This document shows positions 46,733 to 58,333 of a stretch of DNA of 58,393 bases, piece after piece. Numbering within the stretch: the stretch's first letter is position 1; every line of letters begins with the position of its first letter. The stretch lies in assembly GCF_001884135.1 (NCBI RefSeq), contig NZ_MAOC01000002.1, positions 1-58,393 on the forward strand, in the 5' to 3' direction. The notes under the pieces were generated by a model. That model was not told the DNA's origin and ran no database searches. It was given only the letters and a program-made list of their open reading frames with translations. Position numbers and translations under genes: made by a program. This DNA comes from Bacillus nitratireducens (GTDB taxonomy: Bacteria > Bacillota > Bacilli > Bacillales > Bacillaceae_G).

Positions 46733-46761
46733 ATTATATTTCTAAATCTAGAAAATGTTAA
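46733..46761 (-). promoter_or_regulatory. SigA promoter of the cysE-cysS T-box
   Basis: On the minus strand TTAACA (46756-46761) and TATAAT (46733-46738) have a 17-base spacer. The -35 overlaps the gltX stop codon. Confidence 0.8.
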
Positions 46762-48215
46762 CCAATTACTTTTTGAATACGATTTAAAACTTTTTCTTTT
46801 CCAAGAAGAGCAATCGCATTAGGAAGTTCTGGGCCATGCGTTTGTCCAGTAGTAGCAACACGGATTGGCATAAATAAGTTTTTACCTTTATGTCCTGTTT
46901 CCTTTTGAACTGCTTTAATAGAAGCTTTAACTGCTGCTGGCTCCAGCGCTTCTAGAGCTTCTAATTGACCAGCAAATGCACGAAGTACTTCAGGTACTTG
47001 CTCACCTTTCAATACTTCCTGTCCTTCTTCTTCATGATCAACATGATCTTTAAAGAACATTTCAGAAAGCTCTACAATTTCAGCTCCAAAGCTCATTTGG
47101 TCATGATATAAAGCAATTACATCACGAACCCAAGCTTGTTCTTGTTCGCTTAAGTTTTCACCTACGCGACCAGCCTTCACTAAATGCGGTAAGCTTAGTT
47201 CAACAACCGTATCTAATTCTTGCTTTTTCATATATTGGTTGTTCATCCATTTTAGTTTTTGAGAATCAAACAATGCAGGTGATTTCGATAAACGAGCTGC
47301 ATCAAACATTTTGATAAACTCATCTTGAGAGAAGATTTCATCTTCTCCTACCGGCGACCAACCTAGTAGTGCGATAAAGTTAAAGATTGCTTCTGGAAGA
47401 TATCCAAGCTCTTTATATTGCTCAATAAATTGAATAATAGATTCATCACGCTTACTTAATTTTTTACGGCTTTCATTTACAATTAAAGTCATATGACCAA
47501 ACCTCGGGATATCCCAACCGAAAGCTTCGTAAATCATCATTTGTTTTGGCGTGTTTGAAATATGATCATCACCACGAAGTACGTGTGTAATTTCCATTAA
47601 GTGATCATCTACTGCTACCGCAAAGTTATAAGTTGGAATACCATCTTTTTTCACGATAACGAAATCGCCAAAATCATTTGAATGGAATGCCACTTCGTCT
47701 TTTACGATATCTTTAAACGTGTAGTCACGATCAGCAGGTACACGGAAACGAATACTTGGAATGCGGCCTTCAGCCTCAAATCCTTTCATTTGCTCCTCAG
47801 TTAAATCACGGTGATTTCCAGCATAACGCGGTGTTTCACCACGAGCGATTTGACCTTCACGCTCTGCTTCTAGCTCTTCTTCTGTCATATAACATTTGTA
47901 AGCTAAACCACGCTCTAATAAATCTACATATAATTTTTTATAAATATCTAAACGTTCTGTTTGACGATATGGTCCAAATTCACCACCAACATCAACACCT
48001 TCATCCCAGTCCATACCGAGCCATTTCAAGTATTTTAATTGGCTTTCTTCTCCACCAGCAACATTACGCTTTACATCAGTATCTTCAATACGAATAATAA
48101 ACTTACCATCTTGATGACGAGCAAATAAATAATTAAATAATGCCGTACGCGCATTTCCGATATGTAAGTGTCCTGTTGGACTTGGCGCATAGCGCACTCT
48201 CACTTGCTTTTCCAT
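46758..48215 (-). CDS. gltX: Glutamyl-tRNA synthetase
   Basis: The 485-aa class I enzyme starts at the ATG at 48215 behind GGAAGGTG. It has the HIGH motif [14 protein letters not shown] and KMSKS-like KKLSKRDES. As in most Firmicutes it likely also charges tRNA-Gln, later amidated by GatCAB; that is inferred from the absence of glnS in such genomes. It follows ispF by 89 bp. Confidence 0.97.
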   Translation of the reverse strand: MEKQVRVRYAPSPTGHLHIGNARTALFNYLFARHQDGKFIIRIEDTDVKRNVAGGEESQLKYLKWLGMDWDEGVDVGGEFGPYRQTERLDIYKKLYVDLLERGLAYKCYMTEEELEAEREGQIARGETPRYAGNHRDLTEEQMKGFEAEGRIPSIRFRVPADRDYTFKDIVKDEVAFHSNDFGDFVIVKKDGIPTYNFAVAVDDHLMEITHVLRGDDHISNTPKQMMIYEAFGWDIPRFGHMTLIVNESRKKLSKRDESIIQFIEQYKELGYLPEAIFNFIALLGWSPVGEDEIFSQDEFIKMFDAARLSKSPALFDSQKLKWMNNQYMKKQELDTVVELSLPHLVKAGRVGENLSEQEQAWVRDVIALYHDQMSFGAEIVELSEMFFKDHVDHEEEGQEVLKGEQVPEVLRAFAGQLEALEALEPAAVKASIKAVQKETGHKGKNLFMPIRVATTGQTHGPELPNAIALLGKEKVLNRIQKVIG

Positions 48216-48304
48216 AATTGGTACACCTTCCATTCTTAATGTCTACACATTTTATAATTGTACAACAAAAAAATGTGATTATCCATCTTACGAATTAAAA
48301 ACCA

Positions 48305-48781
48305 TTATTTTTTCTGCAATAATACGACTGCTTGAGAAGCAATCCCTTCTTCTCTACCTGTAAATCCTAATTTTTCTGTTGTTGTTGCTTTTACATTAAT
48401 ATTATCAACAGACGTTTCTAATAGTTCACTAATACGTTTGCGCATGCTTTCAATATGCGGTGCCATTTTTGGCTTTTGGGCAATAATTGTACAATCTAGA
48501 TTTCCTAGCTCGTAACCTTGTTCACGCACAAATTCCCAAACTTTCTGTAACAATATAGCTGAATCTGCATCTTTAAAGGCAGGATCTGTGTCAGGAAAAT
48601 GCTTTCCAATATCTCCTGCCGCAATTGCTCCTAAACACGCGTCAGCAATCGTATGTAACAATACATCCGCATCCGAGTGACCGATTAATCCTTTCTCATG
48701 AGGAATTGTAATTCCGCCGATAATTAATGGTCTACCTTCCGCAAATTCATGTACGTCAAAACCTTGTCCAATTCGAAACAT
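48305..48781 (-). CDS. ispF: 2-C-methyl-D-erythritol 2,4-cyclodiphosphate synthase
   Basis: The 158-aa MEP-pathway enzyme makes MEcPP. Zinc ligands Asp9 and His11 are in GQGFDVHEF, with the third His in [10 protein letters not shown]. The ATG at 48781 has a GAGGAGG site. A terminator-like hairpin separates it from ispD. Confidence 0.97.
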   Translation of the reverse strand: MFRIGQGFDVHEFAEGRPLIIGGITIPHEKGLIGHSDADVLLHTIADACLGAIAAGDIGKHFPDTDPAFKDADSAILLQKVWEFVREQGYELGNLDCTIIAQKPKMAPHIESMRKRISELLETSVDNINVKATTTEKLGFTGREEGIASQAVVLLQKK

Positions 48782-48846
48782 TCTTTGTATCCTCCTCAAG
48801 CTAAACTACTGAGCTTTATGATTCTATATTATATCGCTATCCCTAT

Positions 48847-48881
48847 AAAGAAAAGCCCGGCCGTTGCCGAGCTTTTCTTTA
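48847..48881 (-). terminator. Terminator-like hairpin between ispD and ispF
   Basis: On the minus strand AAAGAAAAGCTCGGC and GCCGGGCTTTTCTTT form a stem of about 14 bp around AACG, ending in a T-rich tail. A TATAAT (on the minus strand soon after it) could restart transcription but has a poor -35. Confidence 0.75.
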
Positions 48882-48898
48882 CTATAATGCCATCACTA

Positions 48899-49579
48899 CT
48901 ATTTCTTCTGAACATGAAGGAAACTTTCAGCAATTAGCAAATCCTCCGGAGTCGTCACTTTAATATTATAGTAACTCCCCTCTACTACGCCTACTGGCTT
49001 CCCGATACGTTCTACGAGACTTGCATCATCTGTACCAAGGAAACAACTCTGCTTTGCACTTCTATGAGCTTCTAATAACAGAGGAACAGAGAACCCTTGC
49101 GGTGTTTGAACTGCTTTAAGCTGAGAACGTTCTACCGTTTCAACAACAACACTCTGTTCTACTTTCTTAACTGTATCCTTCACTGGCACTGCACAAATGG
49201 AAGCACCATATTTTTCTGCTGCAGTTAATACATCTTGAACCATTTTATTCGTTACGAACGGGCGCGCACCATCGTGCACGAGAACATACTCAACTCCACT
49301 CACATGATGCAGTGCATTATATACGCTATCTTGTCTTTCAGCTCCGCCCTGAATAAATTGCACCTGTTTTCCAACTGGGTACTTCTGTATTAACTCCTCA
49401 AAATAAGGACGTTCCTCTTCATTAATTGCCATAATAATACTTTCACATGCTGTATCTTTTTCAAAAGCACGTAATGTATGCACAATAATCGGTACTTCAT
49501 TTATAAGTAAGAACAACTTATTTTTGCCAGCACCCATCCGTTTTCCTTGACCCGCTGCTGGAATAATTAATGTATACAT
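48899..49579 (-). CDS. ispD: 2-C-methyl-D-erythritol 4-phosphate cytidylyltransferase
   Basis: The 226-aa enzyme uses CTP to activate MEP. The nucleotide-binding [11 protein letters not shown] and the VHDGARPF motif are intact. It lies 16 bp after yacL. Confidence 0.96.
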   Translation of the reverse strand: MYTLIIPAAGQGKRMGAGKNKLFLLINEVPIIVHTLRAFEKDTACESIIMAINEEERPYFEELIQKYPVGKQVQFIQGGAERQDSVYNALHHVSGVEYVLVHDGARPFVTNKMVQDVLTAAEKYGASICAVPVKDTVKKVEQSVVVETVERSQLKAVQTPQGFSVPLLLEAHRSAKQSCFLGTDDASLVERIGKPVGVVEGSYYNIKVTTPEDLLIAESFLHVQKK

Positions 49580-49595
49580 ATTAAAAATCCTCTAC

Positions 49596-50705
49596 TTATA
49601 ATGCTTTTTCTAATAATTTACGTTTTGCGAATATCATACGACCAGCCGATGTTTGCAATACACTTGTAACAAGTACATTGAGTTGTGAACCGACATATTC
49701 TCTACCGTCTTCTACTACAATCATCGTGCCATCATCTAAATATGCAACACCTTGATTTTGTTCTTTACCATCTTTCACAACATAAACACTTAGTTCTTCG
49801 CCAGGGAGTACAACTGGTTTAATTGCATTTGCTAAATCGTTAATGTTTAATACTGTTACCCCTTGTAATTCAGAAACTTTATTTAAGTTGAAATCATTTG
49901 TTACAACAGTTCCACCGGTGATTTTCGCTAACTTTACAAGCTTGCTATCCACCTCTTGGATATCCTCGAAATCGCCTTCATAAATTTCTACCGGAATTGG
50001 CATCTCTTTTTGAATACGATTTAAAATGTCTAACCCTCTGCGACCACGATTACGCTTTAACGCATCGGAAGAATCGGCAATATGCTGAAGCTCTTCTAAT
50101 ACGAATTGTGGAATCACAATTGTTCCTTCTAAAAACTTTGTTTGGCAAATATCAGCAATACGTCCATCAATAATTACACTCGTATCGAGAATCTTCCAGT
50201 GAGCTGTAGACTTCTCTACTTCTCCCTCGGCCTCTTCAGCCTCACTATTGTTCTTTTTCTTACCACCACGTTGCGGTAATGTAAATAATCCTAGCAATTC
50301 ATTTCTCTTTTTAAACCCTACTTGGAACCCTAAATATCCAAGTAAAAGGGTAAAGAACACTTGCAATACTGTACTAATGACTGGGATTGTAAATTCACGA
50401 ATTGGTATTAAAATTAAATATGCAACAATAAGACCAGAGATCAACCCTAATGTACCAAATAAAACATCTGCTACTGGCGCCTTTACAAGGGCCTCTTCGA
50501 TATGCTTAATAAGTTGAACAATATAATCTACAAGCCAAAATGTTGTTAAAAATAAAATAATTGCACCAATAACTGCCCGAACATACGATCCTTCAAGCCA
50601 TGGAACAGCACCTATGTCCAATACATTAATAACTTTTGGGATTAAGAAAATCCCTAATGCTCCCCCGATCACTAAAAAGAAGAGCTGTACGATCCGTTTT
50701 AACAT
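49596..50705 (-). CDS. yacL: YacL, membrane PIN/TRAM-domain protein
   Basis: The 369-aa protein has four N-terminal membrane helices (about 1-140), a charged linker, a PIN domain starting at [15 protein letters not shown] with the catalytic Asp pair, and a C-terminal TRAM domain. It is a putative membrane-bound ribonuclease, conserved beside disA. Its function is unsettled. The 162-bp gap to disA contains A/T-rich sequence without an obvious terminator. Confidence 0.9.
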   Translation of the reverse strand: MLKRIVQLFFLVIGGALGIFLIPKVINVLDIGAVPWLEGSYVRAVIGAIILFLTTFWLVDYIVQLIKHIEEALVKAPVADVLFGTLGLISGLIVAYLILIPIREFTIPVISTVLQVFFTLLLGYLGFQVGFKKRNELLGLFTLPQRGGKKKNNSEAEEAEGEVEKSTAHWKILDTSVIIDGRIADICQTKFLEGTIVIPQFVLEELQHIADSSDALKRNRGRRGLDILNRIQKEMPIPVEIYEGDFEDIQEVDSKLVKLAKITGGTVVTNDFNLNKVSELQGVTVLNINDLANAIKPVVLPGEELSVYVVKDGKEQNQGVAYLDDGTMIVVEDGREYVGSQLNVLVTSVLQTSAGRMIFAKRKLLEKAL

Positions 50706-50867
50706 CCAACCACCTCCTACTCATTATTAACCATTGTTTTGCTAATCAAAACGCCGAATGCAAAAGCGGACGTGTTTTTTTTTATAAATAGTTTTATTTA
50801 CCAATATACCATATCATATACCAAAAATGTTCTAGTGTCGTTATATTATGGAATCAATGTAATATTC

Positions 50868-51941
50868 TTAATTGTGTCTACTCATATAGAGATGCTCTTG
50901 AATTCTTTTTAGGCCTTCTCGTATTTTCTTCGCTCTAACTTCTCCAATTCCTTCCACATCATCCAATTCATTTATAGTTGCGCGACAAACACCTTGCAAC
51001 GTTTTAAAGCGATTAATTAAATTTTCAATGATAAGTGGTGGAACGCGAGAAATTTTGCTTGCGATTCGGTATCCTCTCGGTGTCACACTTTCCTCTAAGC
51101 TCATTTGTCCTGGATAACCAAGCAACTTAACTAAATCGCTATCCTCTAGAAGTTGTGTATTTGCAAGATCTTGTAACTTCTTCAAAATTTGATGGTGATC
51201 TTGCGTTTTCTCTTGATAGTAATCCTTAATCAATAGCGCCGCCTCTGCTTCTAAATCAGCTAGTAATTCTGTGAGTTGTAAACGAATTAATCTTCCTTCT
51301 GTTCCTAACTCATGAATGTAGCTCAATATTTCATTTTTAATACGCAGTACCATTTCAACACTATGTAAAACATGAACTACCTCGGACATTGTAACAACCT
51401 CTTCAAATTCTAGAATGCCCAAATTCGTAATCCCATCATTCCATACAGCTTTATATTTTTCTAACGTTTGAATAGCTTGATTTGCCTTTGTTAAAATTAC
51501 ACCTATATCTTTTAGTGTATAACGTAAGTTCCCTTGATATAGTGTAATTACGTTACGTCTTTGTGAAATAGCCACAACAAGGCTAGCCGTCTGCTTTGCT
51601 ACACGCTCTGCCGTTCGATGACGCATACCTGTTTCAATAGAATCAATGGATGGATCTGGAACTAATTGTGCATTTGCAATTAAAATTTTGCTCCCAGTTT
51701 CATTTAAAATAAGTGCCCCATCCATTTTTGCTAATTCATATAAACTAGCTGGTGAGAATGCACAATTAATGTGAAATCCTCCATCAACAATACTTTTAAT
51801 CTGCTCATTATACCCAAGAACAATTAGCCCTCCAGTTTGCGCACGAAGTACGTTATCTATCCCTTCGCGTAGTGGTGTTCCTGGGGCAACGAGCTGTAGA
51901 ATGTTAATCATACTTTTGACACGTTGCTTGTTTTCCTCCAT
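50868..51941 (-). CDS. disA: DisA, DNA-integrity scanning diadenylate cyclase
   Basis: DisA is 357 aa. The DAC domain shows Asp74-Gly75-Ala76 and Arg107-His108-Arg109, the catalytic motifs for c-di-AMP synthesis. A helical linker and a C-terminal HhH domain ([16 protein letters not shown]) that binds branched DNA follow. It halts sporulation when the chromosome is damaged. It lies 3 bp after radA, consistent with a DNA repair unit. Confidence 0.97.
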   Translation of the reverse strand: MEENKQRVKSMINILQLVAPGTPLREGIDNVLRAQTGGLIVLGYNEQIKSIVDGGFHINCAFSPASLYELAKMDGALILNETGSKILIANAQLVPDPSIDSIETGMRHRTAERVAKQTASLVVAISQRRNVITLYQGNLRYTLKDIGVILTKANQAIQTLEKYKAVWNDGITNLGILEFEEVVTMSEVVHVLHSVEMVLRIKNEILSYIHELGTEGRLIRLQLTELLADLEAEAALLIKDYYQEKTQDHHQILKKLQDLANTQLLEDSDLVKLLGYPGQMSLEESVTPRGYRIASKISRVPPLIIENLINRFKTLQGVCRATINELDDVEGIGEVRAKKIREGLKRIQEHLYMSRHN

Positions 51942-51944
51942 AGC

Positions 51945-53321
51945 CTAGCCTCCTAATGTCAAACGAAGCGCTTCTCCTAAATTAGAAACACCCACTACCT
52001 CAATCCCATCTGGAATTGTCCATCCTCCCAAATTTTTTCTAGGAATAATAGCACGTTGAAATCCTAATTTTGCTGCTTCTTGTACACGTTGTTCAATTCT
52101 TGATACTCTTCTTATTTCTCCAGTTAGGCCTACTTCTCCTATTACCGCATCGGTTGGTGCAGTAGGTTTATCTCTGAAACTTGAAGCAATACTTAATGCA
52201 ACGGCTAAATCGATTGCTGGTTCATCTAATTTCAAACCACCCGCGACTTTTAAATAAGCATCTTGATTTTGCAACAATAAACCGGTTCTTTTTTCTAAAA
52301 CTGCCATAATAAGCGAAACGCGGTTATGATCAATTCCCGTCGCCATTCTTCGAGGATTTCCAAAACTAGTAGGAGAGATTAATGCTTGTATTTCTACTAA
52401 AACCGGTCTTGTTCCTTCCATTGAAGCAACCACTGTGGATCCTGCAACTCCAACTGGACGTTCCTCAAGGAAAATTTCAGAAGGGTTTAGTACTTCTGCA
52501 AGACCTAGCTCCTTCATTTCAAAGATACCCATTTCATTTGTCGAACCAAAACGGTTTTTCACAGCTCGCAAAATACGATATGTATGGTGACGATCTCCTT
52601 CAAAGTAAAGAACTGCATCGACCATATGTTCTAGCATACGTGGTCCTGCAATTGCCCCTTCTTTTGTCACATGTCCGACTATAAAAATAGGAATCCCTTT
52701 CGTCTTTGCAAGTTTCATTAATTCCGCTGTACATTCACGTACTTGCGCGACACTTCCTGGGGCTGACGTCACTTCAGGTAAATGTATCGTTTGAATGGAG
52801 TCAATAACAACAAAAGCTGGATTCATCTCTTCAATGTGCGATGCAATTCGCTGTAAATCAGTCTCTGCTACAACAAATAGATTACTACCCTTTACATGCA
52901 AACGATCTGCACGAAGTTTAATCTGCTTTGCCGACTCCTCACCCGATATATATAGTACATCATATGAAGAATCTGCTAATTGCGATGAAATCTGTAATAG
53001 CAATGTTGATTTTCCAATCCCGGGGTCTCCACCAATAAGTACTAAGGACCCATCTACAATCCCACCACCAAGTACACGGTTAAACTCTTGGAATTTCGTT
53101 TCAATACGCGCCTCTGACTTTGTTTCCACTTCTGTTAGGCGTCTTGGTTTTGTTACTTCTGATTGGATTGCATTGGCATAATTAAGGCGTCTTGATGATA
53201 CAACCGGTTCCATCTCTTCAACAAGCGTATTCCATTGACCACATCCAGGACATTTCCCCATATATTTTGGTGACTGATAACCACATTCTTGACATGTAAA
53301 CTTTGTTTTCTTTTTAGCCAT
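51945..53321 (-). CDS. radA: RadA, DNA repair ATPase
   Basis: The 458-aa protein has a four-Cys zinc finger (CQECG...CPGCG, residues 10-27), a RecA-like core with Walker [11 protein letters not shown], the family motif KNRFG, and a C-terminal Lon-protease-like domain. It promotes branch migration in recombination. A terminator lies between clpC and it. Confidence 0.97.
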   Translation of the reverse strand: MAKKKTKFTCQECGYQSPKYMGKCPGCGQWNTLVEEMEPVVSSRRLNYANAIQSEVTKPRRLTEVETKSEARIETKFQEFNRVLGGGIVDGSLVLIGGDPGIGKSTLLLQISSQLADSSYDVLYISGEESAKQIKLRADRLHVKGSNLFVVAETDLQRIASHIEEMNPAFVVIDSIQTIHLPEVTSAPGSVAQVRECTAELMKLAKTKGIPIFIVGHVTKEGAIAGPRMLEHMVDAVLYFEGDRHHTYRILRAVKNRFGSTNEMGIFEMKELGLAEVLNPSEIFLEERPVGVAGSTVVASMEGTRPVLVEIQALISPTSFGNPRRMATGIDHNRVSLIMAVLEKRTGLLLQNQDAYLKVAGGLKLDEPAIDLAVALSIASSFRDKPTAPTDAVIGEVGLTGEIRRVSRIEQRVQEAAKLGFQRAIIPRKNLGGWTIPDGIEVVGVSNLGEALRLTLGG

Positions 53322-53372
53322 ATCTTTTTATAGTTCACTTCACTTTCATCTATAAACGTTTATCCTTCTCGT

Positions 53373-53405
53373 ACAAGAAAGAGGGCTATCGCGTAGCCCT
53401 CTTTG
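53373..53405 (-). terminator. Terminator after clpC
   Basis: The stem AAAGAGGGCTA with TAGCCCTCTTT (53394-53404 and 53378-53388) is perfect over 11 bp with a 5-base loop. The tail TTTCTTG is short, so some readthrough into radA is possible. Confidence 0.82.
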
Positions 53406-53416
53406 TTTGTCTATAC

Positions 53417-55852
53417 TTATTTTACCTTTTCCGCACTATGAATGACAAATGATTCTCCTTCTACATCAAAGATAACTTTTTGTCCTTTCTCAATAGCGCC
53501 TTTTAACAGTTCTTCTGACAGTCTATCTTCCACATGCTTCTGAATTGCCCTACGAAGTGGACGAGCACCGTACTCACGATCAAATCCTTTATCAGCAATC
53601 GCTGCAATCGCTCCTTCTGTTAGGTGTAATTCAATCTCTTGTTCTTTTAGGCGCTTCACTAACTGATTAACCATAAGTGTTACAATCTCTTGAATATGTT
53701 TTTTCTCAAGCATATGGAACACGATAATTTCATCAATACGGTTTAAGAATTCTGGACGGAATGCCTTTTTCAGTTCATCCATTACTTTACCTTTCATATC
53801 TGAATAATCGCGCCCCTCATCTTGTACGTTAAAGCCAAGATGTTTATTACGTTTTAACGCATCTGCACCGACGTTAGACGTCATAATAACAATTGTATTA
53901 CGGAAATCAACTGTACGCCCTTTAGAATCCGTTAAACGACCATCTTCTAATACTTGTAGTAAAATATTAAACACATCAGGATGAGCTTTCTCTACCTCAT
54001 CTAATAGGACAACCGAATATGGCTTACGACGAACTTTCTCTGTTAATTGTCCACCTTCTTCATATCCAACATATCCTGGAGGAGATCCAACTAAACGAGA
54101 AGTAGAATGCTTCTCCATGTACTCAGACATATCGATACGAATCATCGCATCCTCATCACCGAACATAGATTCCGCTAACGCTCTTGCAAGTTCCGTTTTA
54201 CCTACACCTGTTGGTCCTAAGAAAATAAATGAACCAATTGGGCGCTTCGGATCTTTTAATCCTGCTCTTGCACGGCGAACAGCTTTTGCCACAGCTACGA
54301 CTGCTTCATCTTGACCAATTAAACGATCATGTAAAATCGATTCTAAGTTTAATAATTTATCCGTCTCTGTTTGTGCAAGTTTAGAAACTGGGATACGTGT
54401 CCATGTGGAAACGACATTTGCAATGTCTTCTACTGTTACTTCTGAATTTTCTTTTCCTTGTTGCTCTTTCCACTGGCGTTTTGTATCTTCTAACTTTTCA
54501 CGTAAACGTTGTTCCATATCACGTAAGGAAGCAGCTTTTTCAAATTCTTGACTTTGTACAGCTGCATCTTTTTCTTTTCTAATTTCTTCAAGCTTCACTT
54601 CAAGCTCTTTTAAGTTCGGTGGTGTTGTATAAGAACGTAAACGTACTTTTGATGCAGCCTCATCAATTAAATCAATTGCTTTATCAGGTAAGAAACGATC
54701 TGTAATATAACGATCTGAAAGTTTTACAGCCGCATCGATTGCATCATCTGTAATAGATACACGGTGATGCGCCTCGTAACGATCACGTAAACCTTTCAAA
54801 ATTTGAATTGATTCCTCTAAACTCGGCTCATCAACGTGGATCGGCTGGAAACGTCTCTCTAAAGCTGCGTCTTTTTCAATATATTTACGATATTCATCTA
54901 AAGTTGTCGCCCCAATACATTGCAATTCACCACGAGCTAGAGATGGTTTTAAAATATTTGATGCATCAATTGCACCTTCTGCTCCACCTGCGCCAATTAA
55001 TGTATGAAGCTCATCAATAAATAGAATAATATTGCCTGCTTGACGAATTTCATCCATCACTTTCTTTAAACGGTCTTCAAATTCACCACGATATTTCGTT
55101 CCAGCTACAACTGTCCCCATATCTAATGTCATAACACGCTTATCTCTTAAAGTTTCAGGAACTTCATTATTTACAATTTGCTGTGCTAATCCTTCTGCAA
55201 TTGCTGTCTTACCTACACCAGGTTCTCCAATTAATACTGGATTGTTTTTTGTTCTACGGCTTAACACTTCAATTACACGTTGAATTTCTTTACTACGTCC
55301 AATAACAGGATCTAAACGATTTTCACGTGCCACAACTGTTAAATCACGCGCTAAACTATCAAGCGTCGGTGTATTTGCATTTGTTGACGAACCGCCTTGG
55401 TGACCTGAACTAGCTTCGTTACTTCCAAGAAGTTGCAATACTTGTTGTCTTGCCTTGTTTAGACTTACACCTAAATTATTTAAAACACGTGCCGCTACCC
55501 CTTCACCTTCACGGATTAAACCAAGTAAAACATGTTCTGTTCCAACGTAGGAATGGCCTAACTTACGCGCTTCATCCATGGACAACTCAATAACCTTTTT
55601 AGCACGAGGTGTGTAATGTACTGTTTGTGAAGCTTCTGTTCCACGCCCAATTAATGCTTCTACCTCTTTTTGAACTTTCTCTGGACTTAATCCAAGAGCA
55701 ATTAACGCTTTTGCTGCAATCCCTTCGCCTTCGCGTACAAGCCCAAGTAAAATATGTTCTGTACCAATATTATTATGCCCAATGCGAATTGCTTCCTCTT
55801 GAGATAAAGCTAATACTTTCTGTGCTCGTTCTGTAAACCTTCCAAACATCAT
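53417..55852 (-). CDS. clpC: ClpC, AAA+ unfoldase
   Basis: ClpC is 811 aa. It has two N-terminal Clp repeats (about 1-140), AAA1 with Walker [10 protein letters not shown], a UVR-type middle domain (about 420-455), and AAA2 with GPTGVGKTE. It works with ClpP, elsewhere in the genome, to degrade proteins, including CtsR and arginine-phosphorylated targets marked by McsB. It closes the ctsR operon. Confidence 0.98.
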   Translation of the reverse strand: MMFGRFTERAQKVLALSQEEAIRIGHNNIGTEHILLGLVREGEGIAAKALIALGLSPEKVQKEVEALIGRGTEASQTVHYTPRAKKVIELSMDEARKLGHSYVGTEHVLLGLIREGEGVAARVLNNLGVSLNKARQQVLQLLGSNEASSGHQGGSSTNANTPTLDSLARDLTVVARENRLDPVIGRSKEIQRVIEVLSRRTKNNPVLIGEPGVGKTAIAEGLAQQIVNNEVPETLRDKRVMTLDMGTVVAGTKYRGEFEDRLKKVMDEIRQAGNIILFIDELHTLIGAGGAEGAIDASNILKPSLARGELQCIGATTLDEYRKYIEKDAALERRFQPIHVDEPSLEESIQILKGLRDRYEAHHRVSITDDAIDAAVKLSDRYITDRFLPDKAIDLIDEAASKVRLRSYTTPPNLKELEVKLEEIRKEKDAAVQSQEFEKAASLRDMEQRLREKLEDTKRQWKEQQGKENSEVTVEDIANVVSTWTRIPVSKLAQTETDKLLNLESILHDRLIGQDEAVVAVAKAVRRARAGLKDPKRPIGSFIFLGPTGVGKTELARALAESMFGDEDAMIRIDMSEYMEKHSTSRLVGSPPGYVGYEEGGQLTEKVRRKPYSVVLLDEVEKAHPDVFNILLQVLEDGRLTDSKGRTVDFRNTIVIMTSNVGADALKRNKHLGFNVQDEGRDYSDMKGKVMDELKKAFRPEFLNRIDEIIVFHMLEKKHIQEIVTLMVNQLVKRLKEQEIELHLTEGAIAAIADKGFDREYGARPLRRAIQKHVEDRLSEELLKGAIEKGQKVIFDVEGESFVIHSAEKVK

Positions 55853-55874
55853 AGAAATCGCCTCCTACTTGCGC

Positions 55875-56939
55875 TTAGTTTTGTTCAATACGTAATCGCT
55901 CACGGATTAAGGTTGCTCTCCGATAATCTCTTTCTTCTGGTCCTAAGGGCCCTCCTGCATATTGCTGCAAAATGCCTGGCTGAGTAAGGACCATTAACTC
56001 AGTCAAAATATTTCTTGATATCCCTTTTATATATCCTAGGTCAATACCAAGTCGTACATCTGATAAACAAGTAGCCGCTTCCGCAGATTGGATTAAACGA
56101 CTATTGGAGAGTATACCGTAAGAACGATATACTTTATCTTCAAGCTCAATGCTCGAATTTTGTACGATTAATTCTCTAGCTATTTTTTCTTGTTGTATAA
56201 TTTGTTGAATGACACTCTTTAAATCTGCAATAATATCTTCTTCTGCTTTACCTAGTGTCATTTGATTGGACACTTGAAATATATTACCTAACGCTTCGCT
56301 ACCTTCACCGTATATTCCTCTTACTACTAACCCTAATTTTTGAATTACTTGTATAATACGGTTAATCCTTTTCGTTAAAACCAGTCCTGGTAAATGAATC
56401 ATTACAGAGGCCCTTAATCCTGTACCAACGTTAGTAGGACAACTCGTAATATATCCAAGTGATTCATCAAAAGCGTATTCAACCTCTTCCTCTATCCAAT
56501 TATCTATTTGATTAGCACTTTGAAGCGCCTTTGATAACTGTAACCCTGAGAATAAGCACTGAATCCTAACGTGATCCTCTTCATTAAGCATGACACTAAT
56601 ATGTTCACTTTCTGATAGTAAACATGCTCCGTATTCTGTTCCTGCAAGATTTGGACTAATTAAATGTTTCTCAACTAAAACCCTCCTTTGAAGAGGATTT
56701 AATTCATTCATTTTTAATAGTTCAAACTTCCCAAAAGGTTCTACCGGTTTATTTACAAACTTCTTCTTAAATAATTCATGAATCTGTTTAGCTTCTTTCT
56801 CGTTTTGCATAGTAGAGAATTGATATTTTTTTAAATTACGAGCCAAACGAATTCGACTACTTAAAACAATATCAGAATCAGGGCCATCTCCCTTCATCCA
56901 CGGACTAATTGCTTCGTTCATAATTTTGTCCAGTGACAT
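55875..56939 (-). CDS. mcsB: McsB, protein-arginine kinase
   Basis: The 354-aa protein resembles ATP:guanido phosphotransferases. Motifs SSRIRLARN and [12 protein letters not shown] hold the active-site Arg and Cys. It phosphorylates Arg in CtsR and other proteins for ClpC-ClpP degradation. The ATG at 56939 has a GAGAGGGGG site that overlaps the end of mcsA; the longer reading is not supported. Confidence 0.96.
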   Translation of the reverse strand: MSLDKIMNEAISPWMKGDGPDSDIVLSSRIRLARNLKKYQFSTMQNEKEAKQIHELFKKKFVNKPVEPFGKFELLKMNELNPLQRRVLVEKHLISPNLAGTEYGACLLSESEHISVMLNEEDHVRIQCLFSGLQLSKALQSANQIDNWIEEEVEYAFDESLGYITSCPTNVGTGLRASVMIHLPGLVLTKRINRIIQVIQKLGLVVRGIYGEGSEALGNIFQVSNQMTLGKAEEDIIADLKSVIQQIIQQEKIARELIVQNSSIELEDKVYRSYGILSNSRLIQSAEAATCLSDVRLGIDLGYIKGISRNILTELMVLTQPGILQQYAGGPLGPEERDYRRATLIRERLRIEQN

Positions 56940-56943
56940 AGAA

Positions 56944-57492
56944 CTATTCCCCCTCTCTATGCTCACTAAGCTGATTTTCAAGACCTCGAATTTCATCTCG
57001 TATTTCAGCTGCTTTCTCAAACTCCTCTTTTTGTACAGATTGCTTCAGAGTGAGTTTTAGTTCATCTAATTCTTTCTTCAGGTGGATATTTCCTTCTATA
57101 CGCTCTGGAATTTTTCCACAATGATCTGTATGTCCACCGTGTAGACGTTTTAATAATGGTTTTAAATGCTCTTTAAATGTATCGTAACAAGAAGCACAAC
57201 CAAAGCGTCCCACTTTTGTAAATTGTTCATATGTCATCTTACAATCTGGACATCTTAGTATATTTGTATTTGAAAATGTATTTTGTCCTTCTTCAAACAT
57301 TGCTGATTCACCATGTAATAACCCAGCTAATAGGTCATGGAATGAAAAATTAGACTGCTGTGATTGAAAGAAAGACGTATAGCCACTTTGTTCTGCACAT
57401 TGCTCACAAAGATGAACTTCCGCCTTTTTCTCGTTGATTACTTTTGTATAATGTAAAGTTGCTGGTCTTATATTACAATTTTGACAAGTCAT
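56944..57492 (-). CDS. mcsA: McsA, activator of McsB
   Basis: The 182-aa protein starts at the ATG at 57492 (MTCQNC), behind GGTGGGG; an upstream GTG lies within that site. It has two zinc-binding Cys clusters (CQNC ... CEQC and CPDC ... CASC) and a C-terminal UVR domain (about 140-175). It activates and positions McsB. Confidence 0.95.
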   Translation of the reverse strand: MTCQNCNIRPATLHYTKVINEKKAEVHLCEQCAEQSGYTSFFQSQQSNFSFHDLLAGLLHGESAMFEEGQNTFSNTNILRCPDCKMTYEQFTKVGRFGCASCYDTFKEHLKPLLKRLHGGHTDHCGKIPERIEGNIHLKKELDELKLTLKQSVQKEEFEKAAEIRDEIRGLENQLSEHREGE

Positions 57493-57660
57493 CGCTATCC
57501 CCACCTTTACAACAGGAACGATCTATCTCATGATACTTTTCATACATTACTAGATTGTTCTCTTTCCTTAATCCATTTAATAAAAGCACATGTTACCTTT
57601 CAAAATCTCTACAATATTAAACTGCATTATCTTAGTTATCATTTTTTACAAAAGTTATAT

Positions 57661-58122
57661 TTATTTATATTTCAGTGTTCTCAACATTGCGCATAATATT
57701 CGAGCCCTAAGTTCATCTCGAGAAGGAACATCCATTAATAATACCGAACGATCTAGTACACTTAACATAAGTTTAGCTTCACGATTTGTTATGATGCCCT
57801 CTTCTATTAAACGTATAACCATACTTTCTGCATTTCCTTGTGCAACGCTATGATCAATCATATGAAGCATTTGATCAATAATGTCTATATCGTCATGCAG
57901 TTTGACTTTTATAATGCGAATGTAACCTCCTCCACCTCGTTTACTTTCTACTACGAATCCTCTTTCTAACGTAAAACGGGTATTGATTACATAGTTGATT
58001 TGAGACGGAACACAATCGAATCGATCCGCGATCTCATTCCTCTTGATTTCAATCACATTATTATTACTTAAGTCAATAACTTGCTTTAGATATTTCTCAA
58101 TGATATCAGATATATTTCTCAT
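57661..58122 (-). CDS. ctsR: CtsR, class III stress gene repressor
   Basis: CtsR is 153 aa with an N-terminal winged helix-turn-helix (about 1-70, with the Gly-rich wing RGGGGYIRI) and a C-terminal dimerisation domain whose conserved GN motif helps McsB action. It represses its own operon and other clp genes through heptad repeats. The 168-bp gap to mcsA is A/T-rich with no terminator, promoter or gene that I can see. Confidence 0.97.
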   Translation of the reverse strand: MRNISDIIEKYLKQVIDLSNNNVIEIKRNEIADRFDCVPSQINYVINTRFTLERGFVVESKRGGGGYIRIIKVKLHDDIDIIDQMLHMIDHSVAQGNAESMVIRLIEEGIITNREAKLMLSVLDRSVLLMDVPSRDELRARILCAMLRTLKYK

Positions 58123-58143
58123 TTATCCGCCACCTTTATTGAC

Positions 58144-58160
58144 TTTGACTATCTTTGACT
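58144..58160 (-). promoter_or_regulatory. CtsR operator
   Basis: On the minus strand the direct heptad repeat AGTCAAA-GAT-AGTCAAA fits the CtsR consensus (RGTCAAA N3 RGTCAAA). It lies directly downstream of the -10 and covers the likely start site. A third, partial AGTCAAT heptad follows at 58138-58144. Confidence 0.92.
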
Positions 58161-58163
58161 TTA

Positions 58164-58191
58164 ATTATATACGTATTAAAAAAATTTGCAA
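58164..58191 (-). promoter_or_regulatory. SigA promoter of the ctsR operon
   Basis: On the minus strand TTGCAA (58186-58191) and TATAAT (58164-58169) are separated by 16 bases. I found no convincing SigB promoter in the upstream 100 bases. Confidence 0.75.
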
Positions 58192-58296
58192 CTCTTTTGC
58201 TTATTCACTATCCTAGCCACATTTCACAGTCTTTAATCAAAAGGACGATTCTTTAAGTAAAGATTTTTTAAATTACTATGAATTATAAAAGAAAAC

Positions 58297-58330
58297 ACGA
58301 AAAAACACGAGTCAAATGACTCGTGTTTTA
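58297..58330 (-). terminator. rRNA operon terminator
   Basis: AAAACACGAGTCA and TGACTCGTGTTTT (58317-58329 with 58302-58314) form a perfect stem followed by T6, just after the 5S gene. Confidence 0.93.
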
Positions 58331-58333
58331 GTT

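Noticed and set aside
50706-50867. Possible promoter ahead of yacL
   Set aside because: A TATGAT-like box occurs but without an acceptable -35.
52795-53181. A 128-codon plus-strand ORF opposite radA
   Set aside because: It is the complement of the RadA Walker region; low complexity and Ser-rich, as expected for a shadow frame.
57493-57660. Possible small gene or regulatory RNA in the ctsR-mcsA gap
   Set aside because: No start codon with a site, no terminator and no strong hairpin were found.
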